Positions 27,408-34,065 of a stretch of 64,000 nucleotides of DNA are shown here, piece after piece (the first letter of the stretch is position 1; every line of letters begins with the position of its first letter). The stretch comes from Thermosediminibacter oceani DSM 16646 (GTDB lineage: Bacteria > Bacillota > Thermosediminibacteria > Thermosediminibacterales > Thermosediminibacteraceae): the NCBI RefSeq assembly GCF_000144645.1, contig NC_014377.1, forward strand, positions 372,001-436,000, in the 5' to 3' direction. The notes under the pieces were generated by a model. The model saw only the letters and a program-made list of their open reading frames with translations. It ran no database searches and was not told where the DNA came from. A program made the translations under genes and the position numbers.

Positions 27408-28154
27408 ATGGATTTCAAAGACAAAGTGGTGGTGGTAACGGGCGCCGGCCGGGGCATAGGGCGGAGCATCGCCAGAATGTATGCATGTCATGGTGCGAAA
27501 GTAGTTATCGCCGACCGGAATTTCAAGGATGCGCAGGAAACGGAAAGGCTTATAAAAGAGGAAGGCGGCGAAGCCTTTGCCGTCCTTGCCGATGTCAGCA
27601 GGCCCGAGGACGTCGTAAAATTAATGGAAAAGACCGAGGAAATGTACGGCAGGCTGGATATACTCATAAACAACGCCGGGTTCGGCTGCTGGAAATCTCC
27701 CTATGACCTCAAGGTGGAGGAATGGGACAGTGTCATAAACACCAATCTTCGCGGTACATTCCTGTGTTCCCGGGAAGCGGCGAAAATCATGAGAAAAAAT
27801 GGTGGAGGCTCCATAGTGAACATAGCCTCCACCAGAGCCATCATGTCCGAGCCCGATTCCGAAAGTTATGCGGCTTCAAAGGGTGGCATACTTGCCCTCA
27901 CTCATGCGCTGGCGGTTTCTCTGGGTCCTGACCGTATAAGGGTGAACGCCATCAGCCCCGGATGGATCGAGACAGGGGACTATGAAAAACTCCGGGAAAT
28001 CGACCACCTTCAACACCCGGCAGGCCGGGTGGGAAAGCCCGAAGATATTGCCAGAGCATGCCTTTTTCTTACAGCCGATGAGAACGGCTTCATCACCGGA
28101 GCAAACCTTGTGATCGACGGAGGCATGACCCGGAAGATGATCTATGAACCATAG
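27408..28154 (+). CDS. Short-chain dehydrogenase/reductase
   Basis: NAD(P)-dependent oxidoreductase of 248 residues. Cofactor motif TGAGRGIGRS near residue 12, NNAG near 90, catalytic Ser in SIVNIASTRA and YAASK as the catalytic Tyr-Lys pair, then SPGWIETG. Closest in type to FabG or glucose 1-dehydrogenase-like SDRs; substrate not predictable. ATG 27408 follows GAGGAGG. It stops 25 bases before the ssrA -35 box. Confidence 0.9.
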   Translation: MDFKDKVVVVTGAGRGIGRSIARMYACHGAKVVIADRNFKDAQETERLIKEEGGEAFAVLADVSRPEDVVKLMEKTEEMYGRLDILINNAGFGCWKSPYDLKVEEWDSVINTNLRGTFLCSREAAKIMRKNGGGSIVNIASTRAIMSEPDSESYAASKGGILALTHALAVSLGPDRIRVNAISPGWIETGDYEKLREIDHLQHPAGRVGKPEDIARACLFLTADENGFITGANLVIDGGMTRKMIYEP

Positions 28155-30094
28155 GTTGTCCTTTTCTTTGACCTTTCTTGATATATTCTTCTTTTTGTTA
28201 TATAATAATATTGGCGAAAAGTGAATACGGGGGCGTTTGGTCTCGACGGGGGCGGCGGAGATAAAAGCTGCAGGCCGAGCTTTCCGACTCGTAAATCCGG
28301 AAGCACGAATAAGTGCCAACGAAGAATTAGCTCTTGCTGCTTAATTAAAACGCAGCACGCCCTTTCCGGCATGCCCGGTTGTCGGAAAAGGGTGTCATAG
28401 CTCCGGGCTCTTCTCCTGCTGTTAGCTTTGGCAGCCGGAGAGAACACTGACAAAGCTGGCCGGCTTTCAATCCTGCCCTCGGGAGTGAGGCCGGCGAGAT
28501 CAAAACGAGGGATAAGCCTGTAGAGGCTTTTATCGATGCGCCTTCGGACAGGGGTTCGATTCCCCTCGCCTCCACCAGCTTTATCCCTTTCCGTTTCGAA
28601 TTTCATATCCACTTTCAAAGACAAATCTATCCTATCAGGATAGATTATTATTTTATCTACAAAAGTTTCTATTATTTTTCTTTGGGCTTTAGGATCCCCG
28701 CTTAAAAGGGCTTCCCTGCAAATTCTCAGGTAATCCGCTACTTTTTCTTCGTTTATCCAGCTATACTCTTTTAATTTTAATTCGCTCAGCCTACTCTCGC
28801 ACTGTATTTTTTCGGCCTTATAGGCTTTCATCCTTTTATCTATCATTTCTTTATCACCATATCCTTCTGCAATGGCGTCTATCAGCCTTTCGATCTTAGC
28901 TTCAAGGTCCTTTATTTTGCTTTCTAGGTATTTGATTTCGCCGCTTTTTTCAGCTTCAAACTGCCTGACATACTCCAGAACCTTACGAGTGATTTCGTGA
29001 ATCATATTTTCCTCAAATATTTTGTTTAATAATTGATCCATTACGTATTTCTCTATAACATCCTGTCTGATGGATTTATTTTTGCAGGTTTTTGTCCGTA
29101 CACGTCTGGTACAGGTGTAAATAGCGTATTTTTTGCCATTACGCCCTCCCCTGTAGCTGTTTCCAGCATAGTGACTGCCGCATTCGCCGCAAAATATTTT
29201 GCCAGTTAGCAAATAAAACCTCTTTTCACTCATACGAGGACCCCTCTTCCTTGCCTGTATTTTCTCTTGGACTTTGTCAAAAGTTTGCTCATCAATTATA
29301 GCCGGCATACCGTTCGGGATTCTTATAATATTTTCATTATCCTTGAATCTTCTATTGTTTCGCTTACCTAAGCTGTCTTTGCTCGATCTTTTGTTAAAAA
29401 CGTAAGTGCCTTTGTATTTCTCATTTATAAGGATATCGTAAATACTGTTTTTCCCAAAAGGATTTCCCAATTTAGTTCTATATCCCTGTCTGTTCAAAAT
29501 ATCGGCTATTGCCTGATATGAATAGCCATCTAAATAAAGAGAAAAAATTTTTTTTACTATAACTGCTTCCTGCTCATTGATTACATAATAACCTTCTTCA
29601 TCTACATCATATCCAAGCGGTGGCAAACCGCCCGTATGCTTTGCCTGTAGAGCTGTCTCTTTCATTCCTTTCATTACTTCCCTGGCTAAGTTCCGAGAAT
29701 AGTATTCCGCCATGCCTTCGAGAACGGATTCTAAGATAATACTCTCAGGGCTGTCATCAAGAGGTTCAAGCACGCTTATGAGTTTAACGCCGTTTTTTTT
29801 CAGGATTCGCTTATAAAACGCGGAGTCATACCTATTTCTTGAAAACCTGTCGAGCTTATGGACGATGACAGCATCGAACATGCCTTTAGAGCTGTCCTCT
29901 ATCATTCGTAAGAAGTTAGGCCTATCATCGGTGGTTGCGCTTTTAGCTTCATCTATATAAATTTTTACTAAGACGTAACCTTCTTTTTCTGCAAATTCCT
30001 TTATAGCCCGCAGTTGAGCCTCAATGCTTTCCTCTCTCTGGTTGTCACTTGAATACCTGGCGTAAGCTGCAGCTTTAACTTTTGCTTCGCTCAT
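28142..30094 (-). CDS. Large serine recombinase (integrase), frame continues into antisense ssrA
   Basis: Site-specific integrase of the element. N-terminal resolvase domain with AYARYSSDNQREES (catalytic Ser) and HKLDRFSRNRYDSAFY. A recombinase domain follows (GLPPLGYDVDEEGYYVINEQEAVIVKKIFSLYLDG), then a zinc-ribbon (FCGECGSHYAG and CTRRVRTKTCKNKS) and a coiled coil. ATG 30094 follows AGGGAGGG. About 506 residues lie inside the element (to 28578). The remaining 144 residues, beginning GGGEGNRTPV, are simply the antisense of the tmRNA and of its upstream region. In the excised circle the C-terminus must be different. Confidence 0.9.
   Translation of the reverse strand: MSEAKVKAAAYARYSSDNQREESIEAQLRAIKEFAEKEGYVLVKIYIDEAKSATTDDRPNFLRMIEDSSKGMFDAVIVHKLDRFSRNRYDSAFYKRILKKNGVKLISVLEPLDDSPESIILESVLEGMAEYYSRNLAREVMKGMKETALQAKHTGGLPPLGYDVDEEGYYVINEQEAVIVKKIFSLYLDGYSYQAIADILNRQGYRTKLGNPFGKNSIYDILINEKYKGTYVFNKRSSKDSLGKRNNRRFKDNENIIRIPNGMPAIIDEQTFDKVQEKIQARKRGPRMSEKRFYLLTGKIFCGECGSHYAGNSYRGGRNGKKYAIYTCTRRVRTKTCKNKSIRQDVIEKYVMDQLLNKIFEENMIHEITRKVLEYVRQFEAEKSGEIKYLESKIKDLEAKIERLIDAIAEGYGDKEMIDKRMKAYKAEKIQCESRLSELKLKEYSWINEEKVADYLRICREALLSGDPKAQRKIIETFVDKIIIYPDRIDLSLKVDMKFETERDKAGGGEGNRTPVRRRIDKSLYRLIPRFDLAGLTPEGRIESRPALSVFSPAAKANSRRRARSYDTLFRQPGMPERACCVLIKQQELILRWHLFVLPDLRVGKLGLQLLSPPPPSRPNAPVFTFRQYYYITKRRIYQERSKKRTTYGS
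28179..28206 (+). promoter_or_regulatory. ssrA promoter
   Basis: TTGATA at 28179-28184, a 17-base spacer and a perfect TATAAT at 28201-28206. The tmRNA 5' end at 28229 is somewhat downstream, which suits a short precursor leader processed by RNase P. A degenerate copy lies at 25230-25277. Confidence 0.85.
28229..28577 (+). ncRNA. ssrA: tmRNA
   Basis: Transfer-messenger RNA that rescues stalled ribosomes. The 5' GGGGGCG pairs with CGCCTCC near the 3' end, and the 3' end GGTTCGATTCCCCTCGCCTC is the T-arm plus acceptor followed by an encoded ACCA. The resume codon GCA at 28303 opens the tag ARISANEELALAA, with TAA at 28342-28344. Length about 349 bases. The 3' end is the insertion site of the element that fills the rest of the window. 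Confidence 0.95.
28550..28595. other. Element boundary (attL) at the ssrA 3' end
   Basis: The chromosomal ssrA gene ends at 28577 and the recombinase gene of the mobile element is read towards it on the opposite strand with no gap. The tmRNA T-arm supplies a small inverted repeat suitable for recombinase binding. The crossover point cannot be fixed without attR, which is not in the window. Confidence 0.7.
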
Positions 30095-30536
30095 AAGATC
30101 CCTCCCTAACGATTAGTTTGAGTACATTCTCAGGAATATCTAAGGCACAGGCGATCTGTTCCATAACATACCCTTCGTATTTAGTAAGGTCAATGTTATA
30201 CATCAGCAGCTCTGCTGCAAATTTACTGGCTTCATTTTCATATTTACTTGTAACCAGGAGAGTATTTAGTTCCAAGAAAATTGCATTCATTTTCGGGTGC
30301 AGTAAGCAGTGTCCCAGTTCATGGGCCGCAGTCACTATTTGACGTCTTTTCTCATATATGCTATTTATTACCACGATTTTCCTGCGAAGTTTGCTAAAAT
30401 AAAATCCTCTGACGTTTTCAGGCAGAGGGTGCTTTATGTATATTATGTCCAGCGCGTCCATAATTTCAAACGGATCGCTGGTTTTATATTTTTTTACAAG
30501 TTTTCTGACAACATTCTTGACGTCCAAACGGGCCAC
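30075..30536 (-). CDS. ImmA/IrrE-type metallopeptidase
   Basis: A 153-residue zinc protease with the HELGH motif in VTAAHELGHCLLHP and the downstream NEASKFAAELLM helix that supplies the third ligand. In ICEBs1 the homologue ImmA cleaves the repressor ImmR to induce excision. Here it lies between a repressor gene and the recombinase gene, and its 3' end overlaps the recombinase start by 20 bases, so the three are one leftward operon. GTG start. Confidence 0.9.
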   Translation of the reverse strand: MARLDVKNVVRKLVKKYKTSDPFEIMDALDIIYIKHPLPENVRGFYFSKLRRKIVVINSIYEKRRQIVTAAHELGHCLLHPKMNAIFLELNTLLVTSKYENEASKFAAELLMYNIDLTKYEGYVMEQIACALDIPENVLKLIVREGSYERSKS

Positions 30537-30540
30537 CCCG

Positions 30541-30948
30541 CTATTTTTTCTTCTTCCTTCCGTACTTTTCCTTATTTCTTAACTTCGCCATCTCCAGTCC
30601 CACACGCATGGCGTTTATAATGGCGTCGACATCCTCCTGGCTGAGTATTTCGCCATCAAGCAAGAGGCCTTCCGTATTCTCAATCCTATGCCTCGTCTCT
30701 TCGATTATCTTTTCTATGTCTCGTTCATCCCTGCGCGTGAGTTGGCGGTGATTGGAGCGGCCCAGGAGGTAGTCCACGGTAACATCGAAATAGTCGGCGA
30801 TTTTTTTCAGGGTCTCCTGGTCTGGCTTCCTTACATTTGTTTCGTATTTTGCGATAGCGGAGTACGATACTTGTAATGCTCGTGCAAGTTCTTCCCTACT
30901 AATTCCTTTTTCTTTCCTTAATTCTTGTAATCTTTCGCCGAAATCCAT
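30541..30948 (-). CDS. XRE-family repressor (ImmR/CI-like)
   Basis: A 135-residue protein with an N-terminal helix-turn-helix (FGERLQELRKEKGISREELARALQVSYSAIAKYETNVRKPDQETLKKIADYFDVTVDYLLG) and a helical C-terminal half that is the likely target of the adjacent metallopeptidase. ATG 30948 is preferred over GTG 30957, which belongs to the AGAGGTGG ribosome binding site. It should hold the element quiescent by binding the divergent operator region at 30960-31053. Confidence 0.9.
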   Translation of the reverse strand: MDFGERLQELRKEKGISREELARALQVSYSAIAKYETNVRKPDQETLKKIADYFDVTVDYLLGRSNHRQLTRRDERDIEKIIEETRHRIENTEGLLLDGEILSQEDVDAIINAMRVGLEMAKLRNKEKYGRKKKK

Positions 30949-30959
30949 TACGTCCACCT

Positions 30960-31053
30960 CTTATAATAATTTTATCACATAATGTCCAATTGAAAATAAT
31001 TTGGACGAAATGGGTAAATATATATTGACGTTGGACTAAATGTCTAGTATAAT
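30960..31053. promoter_or_regulatory. Divergent promoter/operator region of the element
   Basis: The rightward promoter is TTGACG (31025-31030), a 17-base spacer and TATAAT (31048-31053). The spacer holds the palindrome TTGGACTAAATGTCTAG. The leftward promoter reads TTGGAC, 17 bases, TTATAA on the minus strand. Further half-sites AATGTCCAATT (30981-30991) and TTTGGACGAAAT form an inverted pair. The repeated TTGGAC is the probable ImmR-like operator, so one repressor can shut both directions. Confidence 0.75.
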
Positions 31054-31087
31054 TACAATTGAGATAACAAAACGGAGGTAACTTACC

Positions 31088-31300
31088 TTGAGAGAAGCAT
31101 TAAATACCGCAAGAAAAGTTAAAGGATTCACGGTTAAAGATATTGCCACAAAGTTAGGTATTTCAGAGTCATTTTACTATAAAATTGAAAAAGGTTTACG
31201 TAATCCGACGATAAGTCTGGCAAAAAAGATCAGTGAGTTGCTTGAAAAAGATATTGAAGAACTTTTTTTTGACGAAAAATTGGACGGATCGTCCAGCTAA
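31088..31300 (+). CDS. Small XRE-family regulator (Cro/Xis-like)
   Basis: A 70-residue protein that is almost entirely a helix-turn-helix (LNTARKVKGFTVKDIATKLGISESFYYKIEKGLRNPTISLAKKISELLEKDIEELF). TTG start at 31088 after CGGAGGTAA. Transcribed from the operator-controlled rightward promoter as the first gene, the position of Cro-like or excision-control proteins. Confidence 0.85.
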   Translation: MREALNTARKVKGFTVKDIATKLGISESFYYKIEKGLRNPTISLAKKISELLEKDIEELFFDEKLDGSSS

Positions 31301-31314
31301 GGAAGTGATCTCTC

Positions 31315-31497
31315 ATGAAAATCGCTATCCTGAAGACCACCATATCCCGCAAAAAACTCCTAAAAGGCGACTTTACCCCTGACAGCGAAGAAATTGTCGG
31401 CTATGAAGAAGTAGACGAAGACGAATTTTACGGACCGCTAGTTAGGCTGTTTTCTCAAAAGCTAAAAGAAGCGTACAAAGAATCTGTCTCTAATTAA
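31315..31497 (+). CDS. Small hypothetical protein
   Basis: 60 residues, acidic in the middle (DSEEIVGYEEVDEDEFYG), with AAGGAAGTGA before the ATG. It follows the Cro/Xis-like gene by 14 bases and is probably co-transcribed. No recognisable domain. Confidence 0.6.
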   Translation: MKIAILKTTISRKKLLKGDFTPDSEEIVGYEEVDEDEFYGPLVRLFSQKLKEAYKESVSN

Positions 31498-31591
31498 ATT
31501 CGACTTATGGAATAATTTTCCTTCTGAACATGATCAATCGATGAATGACTTACCACTTTTCCTAAAAGCGATCATATAAGGGGGTACTTCG

Positions 31592-31756
31592 ATGATACCA
31601 AAGATTATCGAAATGGAAGCCGATCTTCCAGATGGCATGACGGAAGAGCAACTAGAAAAACTTCTCCGGCCAAATCTATTAGCATTTGCACGAATATTAG
31701 CAAGAGATATAAAGAACCAAAATGTTGCAGAGACCAGACCTAAGCGGAAAGAATGA
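31592..31756 (+). CDS. Small hypothetical protein
   Basis: A 54-residue frame starting MIPKIIEMEADLPDG and ending RPKRKE, with AAGGGGG before the ATG. Charged and helical (MTEEQLEKLLRPNLLAFARILARDI). It resembles the small accessory proteins found in early regions of Firmicute elements. Function unknown. Confidence 0.55.
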   Translation: MIPKIIEMEADLPDGMTEEQLEKLLRPNLLAFARILARDIKNQNVAETRPKRKE

Positions 31757-31797
31757 AATAGAATATTTTCTATGGCTCGAACAGGGGGTAGCATGAT

Positions 31798-31905
31798 GTG
31801 GATGCTTGGGTGGAATTTTCGCCGGTAAAAAACAGAAAGATGATATTCGAACTTGCAGAAAGTTTGATGAGAATTAAACCTGTTAGACTTGAAAGTGTAC
31901 CGTAA
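31798..31905 (+). CDS. Possible 35-residue peptide
   Basis: GTG start after GGGGG (31784-31788). The product begins MDAWVEFSPVKNRKM and ends RLESVP. The codon pattern looks coding and it fills an otherwise empty gap, but its size leaves real doubt. Confidence 0.3.
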   Translation: MDAWVEFSPVKNRKMIFELAESLMRIKPVRLESVP

Positions 31906-31948
31906 GGATGGAAACTGAGTATGTTCCTAGGAAAGGAGAAGAAGGAAG

Positions 31949-32479
31949 ATGCAAAGATGGTCCAGCTGGTCTGAGATGGAGGATCAGTATAGAGAAGGAG
32001 CCTTGGCACTGAAAACGGCGCGGGATAGACTGAAAGACGAAGACTATCAAAGAACCATTGCAGATAGAGAGATTATGGGCAGCATGATACGGGATCTGGA
32101 GGATACTGCCAGGGTATTGAAGAGGAAGGTGCTGTATGAATTCGGGTCGCTGTCTGAAGACGAGCTTGCCCTTTTGACAGACCGACAGCGGCAAATTGCT
32201 GAACTGAGACAGAGATATTCCTATCGAGAGATTGCCGAAAAAACCGGGCTAGCGGTGAACACGGTCTTTTACATATATCAGCAGGCTGTACGAAAACTAA
32301 AACAGGCTAAGCGGAAGAAAAAAGAGGGTATTCCACCGGGTCTAAGCCCCCAGCAGAAGGAGATTTACGTACTTTATAGTCGCGGTGTAAAACCTAAGGA
32401 AATCGCTTCTAAGCTGAATATATCTAGAGAAGTTGTATATGTGCAGCTCAACAGGATCAAATCCTTAACAAAAATATAG
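31949..32479 (+). CDS. Sigma-70 region 4-like transcription factor
   Basis: A 176-residue protein. Residues about 75-120 contain a sigma region 4-type helix-turn-helix (LTDRQRQIAELRQRYSYREIAEKTGLAVNTVFYIYQQAVRKLKQ). A second one lies at about 130-170 (LSPQQKEIYVLYSRGVKPKEIASKLNISREVVYVQLNRI). The N-terminus is helical and lacks region 2, so it is probably a phage-type positive regulator of late or transfer genes rather than a complete sigma factor. ATG follows AAGGAAG. Confidence 0.65.
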   Translation: MQRWSSWSEMEDQYREGALALKTARDRLKDEDYQRTIADREIMGSMIRDLEDTARVLKRKVLYEFGSLSEDELALLTDRQRQIAELRQRYSYREIAEKTGLAVNTVFYIYQQAVRKLKQAKRKKKEGIPPGLSPQQKEIYVLYSRGVKPKEIASKLNISREVVYVQLNRIKSLTKI

Positions 32480-32514
32480 AAAAAATGCCAACAGGCGTAG
32501 TATGCCCAAAATAT

Positions 32515-32536
32515 AGAGCCGAAAGGCTCTTTTTAT
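32515..32536 (+). terminator. Rho-independent terminator
   Basis: AGAGCC-GAAA-GGCTCT with a tetraloop, followed by TTTTATT, after the sigma-like gene. Confidence 0.85.
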
Positions 32537-32566
32537 TATTGCCGTAATTTGAAGAGGAGGGGCAAT

Positions 32567-32901
32567 ATGAGATCAACAACGTAACTCTTGTCGGCAGGCT
32601 CACCAGGGATCCAGAGCTCCGGAAGGCTGGCGATGTTCCTGTATGCTCCTTCACCCTGGCGGTGGACAGGGATTTCCTGAACGGCGAAGGCGAGCGGGAG
32701 ACTGATTTTATACCCGTTGTGACGTGGAGGAAGCTGGCGGAGACCTGCGCCAATAACCTCAAGAAGGGCCGACTGGTGGGTGTGACGGGCAGGATCCAGG
32801 TCCGGCAATGGGAGCAAGAGGGTAAAAAACGTCGGGAAATGGAAGTAGTTGCGGACAGCGTGAGGTTTCTGGACAGGGGTAAAAAAGATGAAGGGCAGTA
32901 G
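32567..32901 (+). pseudogene. ssb: Single-stranded DNA-binding protein, frame broken at the start codon
   Basis: The product EINNVTLVGRLTRDPELRK...VCSFTLAVDRDF...TDFIPVVTWRKLAETCANNLKKGRLVGVTGRI...VVADSVRFLD is a complete OB-fold SSB of about 111 residues. The only well-placed start, ATG 32567 after GAGGAGGGG, is one base out of frame: ATG and the GAG codon share the G at 32569. The in-frame region before GAG has no ATG, GTG or TTG back to a stop at 32545. The first in-frame standard start is GTG 32662, which would remove a third of the OB fold. Either a base is missing in the sequence or the gene is damaged. Confidence 0.8.
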
Positions 32902-32914
32902 ACAGCCCTTTTTA
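32891..32914 (+). terminator. Rho-independent terminator after ssb
   Basis: AAGGGC/GCCCTT stem with loop AGTAGACA followed by T residues, overlapping the ssb stop codon. Confidence 0.8.
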
Positions 32915-32922
32915 TTATTTAT

Positions 32923-33020
32923 AGGCTGTGGATATGACGCAGCTGTGGGCCCTGCGGGTTACCCACAGGGCCCACAGCTGCTTGGGCAGCTCTCCGAGCT
33001 GCCCACATATCACACAGCCT
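32923..33020. repeat. Large cruciform: outer inverted repeat with two internal hairpins
   Basis: An outer imperfect stem (AGGCTGTGGATATG at 32923 against CATATCACACAGCCT at 33006) encloses a perfect 16-base-pair hairpin (GCAGCTGTGGGCCCTG at 32939 and its complement ending 32981) with a nearly closed loop. A second hairpin has stem GGGCAGCTC/GAGCTGCCC at 32984-33004. No T-run follows. It lies directly after ssb and before the replication genes, a setting that suits a single-strand origin or another replication or transfer site. Confidence 0.7.
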
Positions 33021-33026
33021 CTGCTA

Positions 33027-33608
33027 CTATTTTTTTACTTTTTTCCAAATTACAACGTAATATCTATGTTTGTTTAATTTTCTTAAATATTCCAAAAGGT
33101 TTCCTTTGTTGAGCTTATACACGTATTTTCTAATAATAAAAGATATTGCGGCAAGCGATATATTTATTATTATGGTCAGCATACTAGCTTTTATTTCCTT
33201 TATTTTCGGATTTCCTGGCAATTTCTTAATGAATTTGTGTGGTATAAGATGAGTTTTTACTATAATTTCATCACCTTCCTTTGCAGTTTTCATTATTTCC
33301 GGGAAGGCAGAATTTACAAAGTCTTTATAAATTAGATTTAGCGAACGGTTTATAGGATTTCCTATGATGATAGGAAATGAAGAAAATGTATTCATTTGGA
33401 GTGATATTTTATGTTTACCCGTCCTGATGTAGACAAAAAATCTGCTGATGGGCTTCAATGCAAGCCAAAGGGAAAAAATGAGCCAAAGGAAATACCTGGA
33501 AAAGTTACAGGGGAAATTGAGTATAATAAAACCTGTCAAAATCCAAAAAATAATCCCTCTAATCCCGACTCCATAAACCAAAAAACCGATAAAATCAACA
33601 ATGCCCAT
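33027..33608 (-). CDS. Hypothetical membrane protein
   Basis: 193 residues from the ATG at 33608, which has AAAGGAGG six bases upstream on the minus strand (the ATG at 33626 is too early). Hydrophobic segments lie at about residues 5-25, 25-50 and 145-165; the middle part is basic and soluble, and the C-terminus is strongly basic. AT-rich compared with neighbours. It is divergent from the membrane protein at 33657. Not recognised; entry exclusion or immunity is possible but unsupported. Confidence 0.55.
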   Translation of the reverse strand: MGIVDFIGFLVYGVGIRGIIFWILTGFIILNFPCNFSRYFLWLIFSLWLALKPISRFFVYIRTGKHKISLQMNTFSSFPIIIGNPINRSLNLIYKDFVNSAFPEIMKTAKEGDEIIVKTHLIPHKFIKKLPGNPKIKEIKASMLTIIINISLAAISFIIRKYVYKLNKGNLLEYLRKLNKHRYYVVIWKKVKK

Positions 33609-33656
33609 AAAAAACCTCCTTTTCATTGTGAGTTTTTTGGGTCAGAAGATCTGTCG

Positions 33657-34064
33657 ATGGGCCTGGGCAACCTGATAGCGTTTTATTTATTTACGAGGGG
33701 CAAATCAATACCCAACGGCAAAATCGTCTATTATTTCATCGAAAATCCGCATTTGTTGGGGAAATATTTTCCAAAGGATGATTTTTATTTTCCTCAATTT
33801 ATTTTGTGGATGGGAATATGCGGTGTTATTTTTGGCATAAGATGCATACTACTGCCGGAGCGGTGGCCGCAAAAACTGCTAATCGTTTATGATGTCTTTT
33901 TTTCTATACTCATGCTTTCAATTCCTGTATATTCAACAATAAAATATCTGACGCCTGGAACAATTTTCAACTTTTTATTTTTTCTGATGGTCTGGGGGAT
34001 TTTGTTTTTTTCCCGTATTTATTTACTGCATGAAAGCAATTATTATACGAAAAAGGATGATTAA
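33657..34064 (+). CDS. Hypothetical membrane protein
   Basis: 135 residues from ATG 33657 with three or four transmembrane segments (FPQFILWMGICGVIFGIRCILL, LLIVYDVFFSILMLSIPVY, FNFLFFLMVWGILFFSRIYLL). The upstream extension of the frame to 33411 is hydrophilic, overlaps the minus-strand gene and is probably not translated. The ribosome binding site is weak. AT-rich. Function unknown. Confidence 0.5.
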   Translation: MGLGNLIAFYLFTRGKSIPNGKIVYYFIENPHLLGKYFPKDDFYFPQFILWMGICGVIFGIRCILLPERWPQKLLIVYDVFFSILMLSIPVYSTIKYLTPGTIFNFLFFLMVWGILFFSRIYLLHESNYYTKKDD

Positions 34065-34065
34065 A

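Noticed and set aside
28142-28577. C-terminal 144 residues of the recombinase frame as a functional domain
   Set aside because: These bases are the antisense of tmRNA and its upstream region; the GEGNRTPV-like string is a well-known artefact of translating a T-arm backwards.
33411-33656. Upstream extension of the plus-strand membrane protein
   Set aside because: Hydrophilic, unlike a membrane protein N-terminus, and antisense to the better-supported minus-strand gene.
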